The position numbers and the translations under genes are program-made. A stretch of 60,000 nucleotides of DNA from Phoronis australis (taxonomy: Eukaryota > Phoronida > Phoronidae), in the NCBI GenBank assembly GCA_002633005.1, contig NMRA01000369.1, forward strand, positions 215,881 through 275,880, in the 5' to 3' direction. The first letter of the stretch is position 1; each line of letters begins with the position of its first letter. Shown here one piece after another: positions 23,001 through 38,000 of this stretch. The notes under the pieces were generated by a model. The model made no database searches. It had not been told where the DNA came from and worked only from the letters and a program-made list of their open reading frames with translations.

Positions 23001-26000
23001 AAGCCTGGGAGGCTACAGGTACATATGTCGGCATTTGTTTATAAACCCACAAGCTTGTATTGCTCATTAATGTTAATTAAAGGGGAATGCAACTGTTTTT
23101 AACGTAAGGTTTTATGATTTTAGTAAACGTACAGTCCCTGGTTTTCTTGGAGAGATACTATTCTGTGTTGAGTTCTGTTCTCTTTGCATCACTAAAAACT
23201 TGGAGATGTGTATAAACCTTGGCTGTGTTCCGTAGACATGAGAATTTAACATGTGAAGCTAAGTAATACCCGGTGATATCTTGCAAAGTCTTGTGTTATC
23301 TTCCATTTTCACGTCAAGTTTCTTGGGTGTGCGAAACACAGGCCTTGTGTTTTAGGTGGTGAGATTTAGTAATTGTTTCAGTATGATCGGATGGCGCTTG
23401 CCTCGCAAAACTTTGTGCAGAAGATTTAAATTAAATTTTAAAGATCTAAATGTCAAGCTCACTTCAATTTTTATTCTTTTGAAATAATGATATGATTGTT
23501 AGACAGTGAGTCTTACTTGCAACTAAAACGTGTTGCATTTGACCAGTGCAGCTTTCAATAGTTGTGACCACAAGTGGCAAATGTTGTTCATATTGTTTAC
23601 AAGTCACCATTTTTTGTGATGTCACCAAATGTTTATGAGACGACACTGTCCCATAATGCATTTTGGCAAATTACAAATGGCTGCTCATGAGTTGCTGTGG
23701 TGAGAGTCATGGTGTTAATCCTTACTGAATGTTTGTAAAGTGCTATGCATATTTTTAAATATTGAAGAGTATTAAATTTTTGAATGCTAAAGAAAAAGGA
23801 GAAAATATCTACTGCTACGAAAGTATTTATGTGTGATGGTTTTGTGTGATGCACGTAATTTATTGTTTGGATGCATATTTTTTTAGTGTAAAGCTGAGGT
23901 AGTAAAATGTCAGCAACTATCAGTCAAAATGTTTTGCAAAAGTTTGTTCTTTTGTGTTTTAAGTGCATAATCATGAAACAGTGTTTGAATGTGCTAAAGC
24001 ATAAATTTGGCAAATTTTAATTGCTTGCCATCTGCAATGTGTCCCAACTTAGTACGATAATACTTATTTAGCCACCTGTCTCATAATTGTTTTTATTCAT
24101 TTTGTCACGTCATATTTGATAAGTGCACAGTTGAGAGTGGTTTAATATGTAAAGCGTGCTTTTTACTTTATACCTCATTTTCGTGAACTGTGATTCATTC
24201 AGTTGGTTGGTAGTGATTGCACTGCCTTGCAATTCATTAAATGTCTGCAAATTGTCAACCACTCAATTCGTTAAGCTCCAGCATACATGATGTTGACCCT
24301 AGTACACTAGTCCTTCATTTAAACTTGAGTGTTGAAAATTTGACTATAGTGGGTGTGTTGTGTACAACTTTGGATTTTTTGCATTCAAGTAGATGGAATG
24401 GCTGATTTTTGAAATAGCTGTCTCATGTTGAAATTAATAAAATGACTCCCCACACAGCAATCAGGTCTTTGGTGGACATGCTTTCAGCACCACCTAAAGA
24501 CCCCACTGGGAGATTTCTACTTACTGCAGTTATAAACAGTGTTTTCACACTTTTCCTGCTATCATAATGCCAGAAAATTTTCACTCATTGTTAGGTGGAA
24601 TGTATAATTACTAGCTTAGGAATAGGGCAAACTTCTTGATCAACGGATGAACAAGGACATCATGTCCCATGTATCTCCCGCTGCAAAGAATAATCCGCTG
24701 CTGCGAGGTCATTGGCTGCAACTGATGAAGTGGGAGAATTTCAGCCTGCTCAAAAGCTTAAATAAATTGGCAAACATAACCTAATCAAACATTGGGAGGG
24801 GTTGATAGTGGGATTTATTTCTCTATTAAATCAATGAACCACTATGTAGTAGCGCATTTCTGTCTGGTGAATCTGAGTTGAGATCAAGCGGAGTTCACTT
24901 TCGCTCTCTCATTATTTGAGAGAGCGCCAATATGAAAAGTCCTCTATTATATAAGCTCAGGGAATTTAACCTGGATGCAAGGGTTTATTCCATTTATTCA
25001 AGTGCAACGAACTCCAGCTTATATACAACCAAAAATACAGTTATTAAAATGTTCATCTTATAGGTACACGCTGTTGACTCTTATCTGCGTTATTGTTACA
25101 GTCACTTATAAGCAATGTTCCCTCATTTTGAGAACCAGTTTGACACACATTATTTAGTGGAGAAAATTGGTTTTAAAAATGCATGGAGTCCTGTAAGTGA
25201 CTGTTACTGTTCCCAAATTATACAAAATGAGAAATGAATAAGAAAAATTTTTGTGGAAGTATAATTTTCATTTTAGTAAAATTAGTTTGTCACTTAGCTT
25301 AAGTCAACTCTGTCGCTGTTTGCCATCAAGGTATCCGTCGGTTAAATACATTGAATTCTAAGAGGTCTGAAGTGTTTTTAATTTTCATGTGGTGTTATTT
25401 TTAGACGAAACGCAAAGGAAACCTCTCAGAAGAAGCAGCGAAAGTGGCCGCTGGTTTGATGATGAGAAATACTGCCTCACCGTTCCCAAAAGGTGGCGGT
25501 AAGGGTGGTAAGGAAAAAGACGACAAAAAAGAAACAGCAAAGAAAGGAGTGAGTGTTGGCATTATGATGTTACGGTCTAAACATAGTATGTCATGTCATA
25601 TGCCCTAACTTATAAATTCTAGGAGACGTTGCACTATAATGGTATACCCATTTCACATCATTTTCAAGTTTTCTGTGTGTATTACATACGAGGCAGATGA
25701 CGTCAATAGCTTTTGCTGGGAAGTGACTACTGTTAAATGCCCCGGAGTTACATCCAGTAGGTCAATGCAGTGTTATGACCCAGGTTTATATGGATATGCA
25801 CACTGACTAGGATTGCCCCTTTAACTATGGAATGTTATGATGACCAATGCTGGACAGTTGTCCACCATCTGGAACATTATGTTTTTGTCTTCAAAACATT
25901 TGTCTAAATGTGCACAAGCGCTGCTTATGGGTTTGTTATAATTTGCTATGCGTACTTACCCACTTTAGCAGTCCTGTAGCTATTCTACTTATTCCTTTGA

Positions 26001-29000
26001 TGTTGAGATAGCTCTACTATTCATTTTCAGACTCATGATTTGCCAGGCTTTCAATTGTGACTATGTGACTTATCTGCTTTGACATTCTGCAAAACTGTGC
26101 CATGAAGCATATTAAACACAGACACCTTTAAGTTCCCTGCATATCCTTAAATAGTTTACGCGCTGCATACTCCATTTAGAAACTTGACGTTACTGTCTTT
26201 GTGTCTTCAAGCTTACATTAGGGTCTCATGTAAGATTCTTTTATTTGGATATTTTTGTTGTTAAACTTTGTGGTCACTCTTTGTTATGACTCACACTGGC
26301 AGACACCTTTTTATTTGACCTTCTTCTGTGTTACTAATCGTTAGGTAGATAAGTGTTTTTTTATTAGCTGTATGTTATTCTTATAGTGACCTTGAGATTT
26401 TCCGTCATCTAACATCCTGTTTAATTATCTTAGTTCGTCTGATCGTTCTATCTAATGCACGTAAATATGAGACCTAGTGCATACTGCCATTATCTCTGTC
26501 ATATGTCTGTCCGGACGGGTGCATCTGAAGGATCATCATGAAATTCGGCTGATTTATTTTATCAAGGAGACCACCACTGACATCGATATGCATTTCTGGG
26601 AGTTTTGACTAAAATTATGCCTCCTGCTGGTAATTTTGTTCAGTTTTCCAGTCTTGGTATCAGTCTGGCTGCCATCCCACAGAAGGGTCATGCAAAATTT
26701 TTTCCGATTAATGTTTTCATGTCAAGGAAAACTTTTGGTAATAAACTTTGCAGTTATAATTTTTGAACAAATCAATATGTTTTGCTCCTTGTGACAATTT
26801 AAATTTTCAGGTGTTTAATTTGTCCTTGCCAAATTCAGTTACTTAGTAATTGGCTTTCGTGGAAATGAACAAATTTTTTTCTTTAATTTCTTAAAGTGAG
26901 GAAAACATATCCCACTTTTCGTACATTTCACTTTTACTTTTCATTCTAATTGTCACAATTTCTAAGTTTTTTTAACCATCCGGTGTCTGTTTTGAATATT
27001 TTTTACCTTACTTTTGTGATATTTATGAAATAATTGTGTTTTGTCAGTGAGAGGATTGCACCTCGTTATTTGTCAAATGACTATCATTGCAATATCAACT
27101 AGTTTGTAATTTCGGTTTTACTACAACTGCTTCCTGCACATTTTGAGTCAAAATTGCATCCTCTTTAGCTTTGTAACTTGCGATGACCATAACGTCTCGC
27201 GTTGCTTCTTTAATTTAATTATAGGCTGGTTGTCACAGCCATGCGTCTGTCAATGTTATCGCACTTTTATAAGTTAGTCGCTTACTTAATTTTCACGCAT
27301 GACTTTTCTGCTCTTGCTTCGATTTATTTTTAGATTTTATGTTTGACCATGTGTATGCTTTGCACTATTGTTTGATATGCTGAATTTCCAGAAAACACCC
27401 AAACCCACTGCAGAAAGTAGTGCCCCATCCGAGGAACCGGTTTGTATCTTGTAGCTTTTTCTGCTAGACCCCTTGCACCAGCCGCGTGATTTTGAGACAC
27501 TGTTTTTTACCCACCTTCCCCTCGTGGTCCACCCGCTCTAATTGTTAGTGTGCAACTTGCTATTACCAGCTGATTTTAGTCCTCTGTTGTTTTCTTGTCC
27601 AATTTGGTAAATATCAGATGGGAAATGCAAAGAACATTGACGTTGTACATTTTTGCGGGGAAAATGAGTCAAGTGCATCATTCTAAAGAACTTTTTGTGC
27701 CAGCATGATGTTGACCATTCAGCACCATGGTGATGCTGGTGGTGGTGGGTGGTGGGTATCTTCTGTTGGTAAGAGTTACCTGAAGGCAGCGTTTGTGGAT
27801 AACGACTGATGCACTTTGAGGTGTATGATAACTGCATGATTCAGGGGTTTTTCTCAAAAATGCTGGGCCTCTCGATCAATTTTGAATATTTTTTAAGTAC
27901 TACACAAAAGTTTTATACACAGAACTATCTTATACATGTAGTTCAGTTCATGAAAATTGCTACACATTGTTTCGTGCCACTTTCTGGCTTATGGTAACTG
28001 TCACTTACAGTAAGCGCGCATTTTGAGAACCAGAATTTACTCCAGACCACTGAATCAAACTGGTTTTCAATTTGTGGAGCCCCTGTAATTGGCGACTGTT
28101 GCCGGCTTGGTATTTTTTCCTCACCATGAATCACTTAACAACCTGTTTAAGCTAATCTTCAAAATAGAGCATTGAAAATTATAAATTTATCCCTGAAATT
28201 GTGATAAAGGCTCTGCAGAAACACTTTGAACTTGAGAGCCAGTACTTTGAGAGAAACCACCGTGTTTTGCTGTGATCTCCATATCAGTCATTTATGAGCA
28301 CCGTGTTAGCATCAAAATTAAACTTTTATCCATCCAACTTCTGTACCTTTGGCGCTATGTCTGCCATTAAGACTGGCTAATTGTGATATGATTAATTTGG
28401 CTGTTGAACATTTATATTAAATTACTAAAAATGAATTATATCCGAAGAATTCCCAAACTTGTAGGTTGTTTCAAGAAAGGCATCTTCAAAAAGGCTGAGT
28501 TACCATTGGTTTATTCTAAATCTTGTATCCTATAGCCTTTAATATTCTCGTCATGAAAAAAAATTATGCCAGGATATGCAAACCGGTGTTCATTAAGCAA
28601 TTGACTTAATACCAAGTGCTGTGCCCTTTACAAATGATTCAGCTGCATTATGGTAATTATGTTGAGTTAACCCCTAATGAGTACTCTCTTTTGTCAAGGA
28701 CACGTGTCTTTGCTAAACCCAGAGTTACCTGTTATTGGCTGTAAGGTACACAGCACCCCGTGTGTCGTGTCACTGTGGCCGACTCATTTCAAGCTAGTTG
28801 GTACTTGAATGCAACTCTACATCTTTGGTAATTAATTGCTATAGGTTAAGAATCTGACTTTTTAGAGTTGATTCATGATAGTTAAGAATAGTGATCTGCC
28901 GAAGCCGTGAACTTTGTGTGGCCTCAAGGGGGGCTCAGGTCGGACAACGTACAGGTGTAGGATGTGCTTGACGCTCCTTCACTTCATGAAGGGTCTGATG

Positions 29001-32000
29001 TGACTGTGGGAGAAGGTGTGGAATGGCATGATTTACAAACACTTAGTTCAGTGCCTCAGATATTTTTGGTTTGTTAATTTATTGATGACCTATTGGCGTT
29101 AAGCGTAAGTGCTCTAAAGACAGAACTTGCTGTAATTTTAGGAGACTACTTCTCACAAACCACATGTAGACAAGGTAATGGAGCTGTGGTGTAGTGAACA
29201 TTTAACATTTGATAACTGACAAAAAATTTTGAGAATTTATTAACTGATACTGTCTTGAATTTTGGTCCTTTTATTATTTTTGGTGTCAAGTGTTAACTCT
29301 TAACAATTGAATGAGATTTTAATATTGTTCTATACAAGGTACCTTCTGCCTCATTATAAATATTGCGATATGGATGACTAATCTTTTCGTGATTAAAATA
29401 CTGAACATTTTGTTGCATTTCAAAGCCATAATCCCATTCTGCCCTGGTAACAATTTCATTAATTTGTAATTCCGTTCTGTCTTTTTATTAATGTCTAATT
29501 GTACTTTTTCTAGTAATAAGTTGTTTGTCCCTTTTTCTAAGGCGAGTCGTGCTGGATCAGTCTTTGTAAGTTAACTTACCCTCTAACCCAATCCCTTATT
29601 CAGTCCTGTTTCCCTGTATCCTACTCTACTAAACATTTAATTGGGAGCTTGTGCATTGTGTGACTGATCTGTGGGCAGATTTAGGAGGAAACCTTTGGGT
29701 ACACCACCCCTGCTGTATCTTCGGGCTACTTAAGTCCCATCCACACACAGCTAGGTACCCGAGAACAGCTAGGACAATGAACAGCTGTGTCAGTATGCAT
29801 ACCACAGCTGATACGTCCGCCTTGTCCCAGGTTTGCAGCCACACAGCGATTAGAAGTGAAGCAAGTTACCTTAGAACAAGTTACCCTACCTCGATAAGAC
29901 GGAGTAAGATGTCACAAGTGGTTTAGGTTGCGCTAGCCTCCAAACCCTGCGGCAACTCTTTCCAGGAGTAACTTGTTCTAGGGTAAGTCTGTGCGTGGAT
30001 GGCACTATAGTTACAAATTTTATTTCTCGGACACTGTACGCAGCGATGGCCCTATCCTAAATCTGCCTTAACTGAGTTACTTGACTGATCTGTGTCAGTA
30101 TGATGAAATAACTAAATGGTGGCAAATTGTTTTGCCTGACCGACTTGACTGTGTCAATGTGTCACCCATGAAATGTTCGAATTACAGGATCTTGTTTATT
30201 TTACATCCAGATACTGTTCCAAATCCCCTGCACTTCAAATAGTGAATTAAAAGTGTTGTTAAGGTTATATAGGATCTTAATGGACAAGACTGTTCATTAA
30301 GCCAAATATCTACAAACTAGAGATTTTAACTGGGAAAAAGTCGTATTCATTTTCTGTCAGAGTAGAAATTCTGTAGAATTTAATTTTTGACTTTATGCCA
30401 ATCTGCCATTAATTAGGTCATGTTACCAGGTTTTTTATTAAATTTTACAAAACAGAAACTTAAGGTGCATTTCATAGCAAAACGGCAGGAGCAATAAGAT
30501 AAGCAAATTTCGTAAAAGCGTTCAAGATTAAATCTCAAAAATGCCAGTTTTCTCAATTATCGTTCATTTTTGTTTTTAAGCTATGTTAAATTTTTACGTA
30601 AAAATCTTATTTTTATGTCCGATTTTTTGGAACGTTTTAAAACAATATTCCTAATAGTGTTTTGGAGAATAGTGCATAAAGCAGAGTACCTGAAACTTTC
30701 AATGGAATCCAACCTGCCATTTCTAAGTTATGATGTTCCGAAGTTGACCAGAATTGGACATTTTTCTAGGGCCCTGCATAACCTTAATCTCAACATATCC
30801 TTTTGCATCCTTGTATACTGCAAATAGTGGTTGGAAATAAATGTCAATTTGCACTACCCTGACCCCTGCACTCCAATTTATTCCACTGTACAATGTTTGT
30901 GGGGCTAAACATTTCCAGTCCAGCTATTATAAGTAGATTACTTTACTTGTCTTATTGTTTTGTCATTATTTTTAGTCAGAAAGATTACCATATCTTCCCT
31001 GAAATAGGCCCACACTGGGGTATTATCCCACCCCTGACATTTTAAGTTTCTTGTCAATGAGTATATCAAACTCTCTCCTGCAAAGATGCCTCAGAAAACA
31101 GCTTGGCTGTATGTTCAGTAGTATTGTGTGGAAGTCCATGGGGTATGCTTATTAGTTGTTTCCAATTTTGTGTAGCTGGCAATTAACAAATAATTGCCCA
31201 CCTGGACTTAATACATGGTTGGACACAGTAGATAGTTGGTACTCCTGCAAACTCTTTATCCATAGCCTAATTGTGACTACACCCTTAGTGGTTTAGTTGT
31301 TAACTGTTGATCTCAGCCAAGATAAGTTGTAAACTTTGAGAGTTAATACAATAATCAGCTTACTATTTGTGTTTATCTGTCTGCTGTAATTTGCTTGGGA
31401 GAGATTTGTAATTTTTACCTCAAATGCTATCACTCTGTTCTAAAGGAAAATTAATGTTGCTTTTCATTAATTAAGAGTCAATGAACCAGTCTTCCACCAC
31501 AAAATCCAGCTTTTGATTTGGATTCACTGTTGTGAAACTGATCTTAAATAGTTCCTCATCAGACATTACTAAGTGATTTCAAGACTTCAAAAGTCATTAC
31601 AGTAAGTTGTAGCCAACCAGGCTCTTCAATTTGGCTTTGTGGTGCAGCATATGTATTATATATAGTCTCGAGGAACAATGAACTGTCAGTTCTTTGGAAT
31701 CACGTTTGAGTATGGAACAATTAATTCGAGACCATGCAATTTTATGTGATAAATGCTCTAAATAAGAAATTCACTTCTTGGGAAGAATGTAGGTTTATAT
31801 TGCTCATATTAAGGTGCAAGCAGAGAGTCTCCAGTCCTGTGTTAGATCATCTTGAATTCTAATCAATTACCATGGTGTGTGCACAATGGCCTCAATCAAC
31901 ATGCTTTGTTGTGGCAAATTTGAGCATCATCGGGCAAGTTGTGCCTAGCACAACTGACTAAGACAGGACAACTGGTGTGGCATGGTGGAAATTGGAATTT

Positions 32001-35000
32001 AGTTACTGGCATTTAATGCATGCACTCTGTGAAAGTTTGTGTGCAGTATAGAAACTTGTCACTATAAGTGGCATGTTGTTTGACTTCCAGGGAACTTTAG
32101 ATTTGCAGCGTCTGCACTATGATGATTGTAAAATGTTCGGGTGTCAAGTTGAGCTATGTCAAGGTGACTGTCTTACTACTGCTCCACTCATGACAAGTAT
32201 TTTTATTTTGCTATATGAGCCATAATGGCGTACGTTATTGAAGCTGTGTTTCACGTATAATTGCCTTGCAGGTTAGTCGGACGTCAAGTGTACAGATACC
32301 ACCAGTAAGACTAGTATACTGTTTGCTCTTTTCAGTCAAGCACTTGTCAATGATTTATTATGCTTGTAAATTAATAGTTTTAAGTTGAAGTCACAATTTA
32401 TTGCTTATTTCATTAATTGTTTATTTTTTAAATCCCAGATTATAGGCCATGTTGAGAAAAACTTATGGCGAAATCTCACCAATTTAGGACAGATTGTGGT
32501 AGACAAGTGGAAACTCATTTGTTTTCTTTTTTTCTGAACTTCGTGACATTTTACCATATGTCTGTTCACACATTGTTGCCCTGTTCACAGTCGTAATATG
32601 TTGCCCTCCCCCTTCACTTCTACTTGTTAAGGTTCAGGTACTTTCCATCAATCTGGGGGCTCCATGATTCAGTAATCCACAGGGGTAATAAAATATTTAT
32701 ATTTTCAGCCAGGACCATAAATCCTTTGTTAAACGTGTGTTTAGTTACACAGTCCAAATGGGATAGTTGCATGACTAAGAGCAGGGTTCACAAAGAACTG
32801 CTACCACTAACGTTGCATATTCAGTGTGTATCAATTTCAATAGGGTTGTGTGTGATCAACTCCCATGATTTACAACCATCTGATTGTTTACTTTTAACAG
32901 TGTGGCATTTTCTGAGTCACTGACTGTCTTAGTTTTCTAAGGTGTCATTTAGGTCATTTAATATGCAACTGATTTTTTTTTCATGAAGATCATAGTTTTG
33001 GTAGCCCTGTATGCAAAAGTAGAACATTTAAAGACAATAGCATTTTGGAAAACAGTGTGCAAAGTATTATATCTCAAAATATCTCAGTTTCATATGATTC
33101 TGGTCACCAATTTAGAGTTACGATTTTCAGAAGTTAGCCAAACTTTGACATTGTTCTACTGTAAGTTTAAGTCATTATTTCGTTGCCCCATTCACTCAAG
33201 CTTAATTAGTCTCAACATGTCATAGCAGTTCACAACTAGCTAGTGAGCGGTAAATGGTCATGGTCAAGCGACAATCGTAAATTTCAACACTTGAAATCAG
33301 CAGTAGCAAATCTTGCTGATGAAGCAACAAATGAATCCATTATGTCCTAGGTTTTGTCACAAATAACTGAGGGAGTCAAACTCGCCCTATTGAAACAATA
33401 GTTTGACATGGATCCAAGCAATGGTTTTCGTGAAAGTCGCCTTTGACGTATTCCCCTGTTTACAAATAGTTTATTAGTTTAACTCCTGATAGCGCTTCTA
33501 CCTATAAGTTTAGTTACCCTTTGCATTACCATAATTTCCACTTTGTATTGCTTGAGCTTTTACGTACTGAGAGATCTCTGAAGTTTAGATAGTGCACGGC
33601 ATGCTGCAAAGGGACTGGCTACAAATTAGTCTTTCATACGGTAGAAAAACTGAGGCAGCCTTTCTTTGCTTTTTTCATGGATAGTCTATGACGTGCTTGG
33701 TCCAGCAGTGTATATTAGGCTGATTTTTTCACTATTTGCTGCATGCGTGTTATTTGGGCTTCAGTTCAACTAGTTTGTGTAAACCAAGAACAGATTTGAT
33801 AAGAACACGTGATAATGGGATGCTCAGTAATTTTTTAATTCATTCAAGATTGTACTTGGGAAAAGGTACGTTACATCTCTGGAGCAGTACATTAGCTCTT
33901 CATTGTGGTCAGATACTTTCTCAGTCAATTGGCCTTTTTACGTAGTGTGTACGAAGGATTGTGGGATGTCGATTATCCAAACTATATCCCCCAGTTGATT
34001 TATATAGGATCAGTATTTGAGATCACTTCATTTCTATGACAACCAGAAGTTCAGTTTGGCAGTATCTGTGCAACAGTAACTGACAAGCTGTGAAGACAAT
34101 CGCTTTCTTAATTCTTCCTTGATTCTGGATTAGATGACACAAATCCCACAATTCTGTGCTCTGAGTTAAACACAGGTTTTTCACTATCTGTCAAAAGGTC
34201 AATGCGATGTACTTTAATGTGTATTTTGAATTTTTATGAAATAAAGAACACAGTCATGTTTAACGTTGTGTCGTTTTTGTTCAGCCAAGTACATAATTGC
34301 TGATAGGCGTTTTCCACTACATGTAATTTGAGTGTAAGCAATTTTGTCAATGCTGAAGGATACCTGATAAGTTTTTCTCAGCAGTGCTGGTGTATGGGCT
34401 GTGCCATGATGTGTTTGAGAAACCTCTGAGTTTGCAGCATTTTTTGAGGCAATGTAGTTTGTGTCCCCCATTTGATCAACACCATGTAGTGTGGCTGCAG
34501 GGATAATTGGTTCAAGTTTACTGGTCATTTTGAGATCACCTTTAAGTTTACCATTATCACTATAAATGTTTCTTATCAATTCTTCGCTTTCCATTCTTTA
34601 GGCATCTGCTCTTATCAAGCCGACAGACCCTGGCGCTGAGGTTGAAGCGCCCCCTGTCAATGTGGAGGGACAACAATATGCCGAACACAAGTCCTACATC
34701 ATGATTGAAATCTGCCTCCATCGACCTCTGGTACCCAAGAGACCCCCAGAAGAACTCGCCAAAAGGTTTCTTCTTTTTCATGTGATATACAAATTTGAAT
34801 CTTCTTGCTACAAGTGCAATACTGTCTAATAGGGCCATCTTGGATTACACAGTGACACTCAAATCGCACTGTATTTACCTACAATGACTTAAACATCCGT
34901 CGGGCACGTTTGCTGCCTCTTTTTCATGCCACTGGAGTTAGTATGTTATTGGTTGTTGTCTGATTCTTTACAAGTTTTTCTCAGCTGCATTACTCTATTG

Positions 35001-38000
35001 GTCCTTCCAATGCCAACGAAGTATTACTACTGTCCTGTGGGCTGCAACTCCGGCGTGAAAATCCAATTTTTGGCTGTCACAGCTGCATTTAGCAGTCTTG
35101 AGGGGAAAACGGTATTTTGTGAGATTATTTTGGCATGCTGAAGGTAACTGTGAACACCTCCACTAATATGTAGCATTCTGGTAAGGCCAAAGAAAACAAA
35201 GATTGAAAATAGAAGAATTAGTTCTGGTCTTTGCACCATATTGCTTAAGAAAAAAGTACCGCCTGCCTCATTTTTGTCAAATTATTTTTAAAAAGCTACA
35301 CAAACATAAGATGACTTTAACACAGTTATTTTATCAATTTAACTACAGTCGCCTCTTTCATGACATTAATTGATTATCAACAGGTTTGCAGTTATGGCAA
35401 AACTGAAGCTGGGAATACTCTGTTACCTCTTCAGCTCTTATCGTGTGACTATTTTGAGAAAATGTATTTCAACTAAAAATACCTCATCACTGAATCAATT
35501 TCAAAAAAGAACACCAGAATCAATTATTTTTCCCTGTCCATTGCTGGTATCTGACAAATGACCTACATCCGCCCCATTTTATTGTTACGTTAAAGTGTTT
35601 CTCCGTTTCTTTGTGTTCAGAGTTGCTGAGTACATTCCCCCGCGCCCTTTGTTCCCGAAGCGAACCAACGGCGCCCAGAAGGCAGTGGAAGACTACCATA
35701 ATCAAGTGGTCAGTGTGGCCAATTTGGTTCTGGAGGAGTTCCGAGAGATGTATGGGGACGAGTTCTCCAAAGGCGAACTTGTACTCACCGCTGAAGCTAT
35801 TGAGACCAGGTATGCAGTTTCTTATGGCCTTTCAACTCGCGCAATAAATAATGTAAGTCCTAAGTAGTAAAACAGGCCCCCCCGCAGTGATCATCAAAAC
35901 GTATGTTAAAGTTTCTTGTGAAATTTTGGACTGTTACGATCATGTTGTGCAGAATTGAACTCTCTAGTTCTGCATTAGAAGTCGCACACTTTACTGCTGA
36001 TCTAAATCCAACAAATGTCTGGCAGACGCCGTCGAAAATTCCCAATTTGTAATAAAATCACAAAGATATTGCATTTTGTTGTTTTACTGTTCTTCTCAAA
36101 CCTAGTAATAACTTCAAGAAGTCTCTCCAATCCTACAATTATGATAAAAATGCATTTTGGTTGTAAAACCAGTATGTGCCTTTAATGTCTATTGTATATA
36201 CTTTGAGGCCATGCGACTCAGCCCAGGCATCTGTTTCATGAAAATTAGCAAAAATATTATGCCAGAAATTCCGTCTTGCATTTCACATAGTTATTCAATA
36301 TGCAAAATGATTTTACCTGTGAGTCACTTCATCAAAAATATATGATAAGGTCTATGAAAATATACCTCTGTTCTATAATTATTGCTTGTTGCTCGGATGA
36401 CTTCCATCATTTCTTAACCGTGATGAGCTAACGATAACATAACAGTTAGTAACTTTAATCAGTAATTGTGAAGTGCAATGTTAATCAAAATTTCAGACTT
36501 AGTGTCGCTTTTTGTGAAAAATACAGTACCTTGGGGGGGGGGGCTGTAATTTGCACTGAAATAATAAAAAGATAATTACTTTAATGGTGGTGAACTATCT
36601 AAAACAAGTTGCTTCTGTTTTCAAAAAGTCTTGTAATTTCATTTTCAGGAGGCAAAAACTGATTTACGAACTCAACACAAGTGGTAAATACTTTGCCTTC
36701 AAGGAGCAACTGAAGCACGCCGTGGTCAAGATAGTCCGAGAAAAATATCTGAAAACATCGAATTTTGATAACAAAGATGAGCTGCAGGTATAACGACTAT
36801 ATACCTACACAATGTCAGTCACATCCTGAGTCACAAATAAAACTATTGAGGGTCACGCGATGTGACATACAATTGTTGTGTCCTAAGTCACAGATAAAAC
36901 TGTCGGTATTATAACATGCAAAGATTTTTCAGTTTGGCAGGAAATATGGCAGCCAGTTGTAATATTTTATGTGGTAAATTTCTGATCGAAAACTATGTTC
37001 AAGAAAATTTTTATCTATTGGTTAGGTATATGTTTCGTCAAACTTTACAGTGATGTGTGTTTCATTTAATAGTGTGCGTGTCTCTGTGCAGGCGTTCCTG
37101 AGTGAACTGTATGTGTACCTCATTGACCAAATGCACGTTGGTCTGGGCAAAGTCTTGTCATTGGAAGACAAGACTCCCATACCTGAGCCAATCACAGACT
37201 CGGCTCAGCTCAAGCATTTTGCACGAGAAGCAGAGGTCAATGAGAACTTTGAGTTGGCCGCTAAATATTACCAAGAGGTTTGTGAAATTTTTTGGGATTC
37301 TTCAGCATTGTTTGTTCTGTGTGAGGTTATTAAATAAATGTTATAGAGTGCGGCATGTATTAATTTCCTCTCAAAAACGCATAAGTGTTTTTAGAAACAT
37401 ACTGTTGAGTCACCGTCTGGTGTACTACGCTTCTGGTCACTCTAACAGTATAATGGAAAGATGGATGTCTACAGCCATGAGTCTCATTACATGAACAGTC
37501 TAGATCAGTTATTGTGCTTTTATTAGAATTGATATGGGGAGAGTTATTGCTACTGAAAATGACCACCTAAGGTAATTTGGAATTTGTATTTAGTAAACCT
37601 TAACGTAACATTAAAATTTCAGTTTGCTTTCCCATTTAATAAGTGAATCATAAATCCACCATCTAACTCAGAATTCTTGTTTGCCTAAACTTTTTTGAAT
37701 GGTGTTTTTATGAGATCCCAGTTGCTGTTGGTGAGGGTAGACTGCCCTGTGAAAGAAACACTCGTTTCACTTAGTTTGCGAGTTTTACAGTTTAATCTGT
37801 TCTAGAAATTGTGTCTTGAGAAAACATGAATCTGCCAGATGTCTTACAATTATTTGCTGTAAGTTGTGAATTATGCTGTGAATTTCAGAGTTTTATTCAT
37901 GTTGAGTTAGACAAATTAATATCAGCATTAAATGTTAATGATAAAGTGTAGTTAGAGCCTTGTCTACACTGATACACGTCATTTGTAGTGACGCTGTATT

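Larger units (their letters stand above)
25405..32304 (+). other. CFAP70: CFAP70 charged linker encoded by small in-phase exons
   Basis: Five consecutive phase-0 exons of 144, 48, 33, 24 and 33 nt (25405-25548, 27392-27439, 29142-29174, 29542-29565, 32272-32304) encode a Lys/Gly/Ser-rich linker, about residues 374-467. It includes [27 protein letters not shown] and [11 protein letters not shown]. All lengths are multiples of three, so any could be skipped without a frameshift. The 27440 donor is a weak gtttgt. The human protein has an unrelated-looking linker of similar length here. The microexons rest on splice borders and phase only. Confidence 0.6.

Noticed and set aside
24902-24926. 9-bp hairpin as a regulatory RNA structure
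   Set aside because: It is short, intronic, single-copy in the window and without further support. It is listed only as a hairpin.
32091-32163. Possible extra CFAP70 linker exon after cttccag
   Set aside because: Its 73 nt would break the phase between two phase-0 exons. A 63-nt version using actttag as acceptor fits the phase but encodes an atypical hydrophobic stretch.
34214-34594. 126-codon open frame on the - strand
   Set aside because: It lies in a CFAP70 intron, touches the polypyrimidine tract of exon 34602, and shows no domain or base-composition shift.
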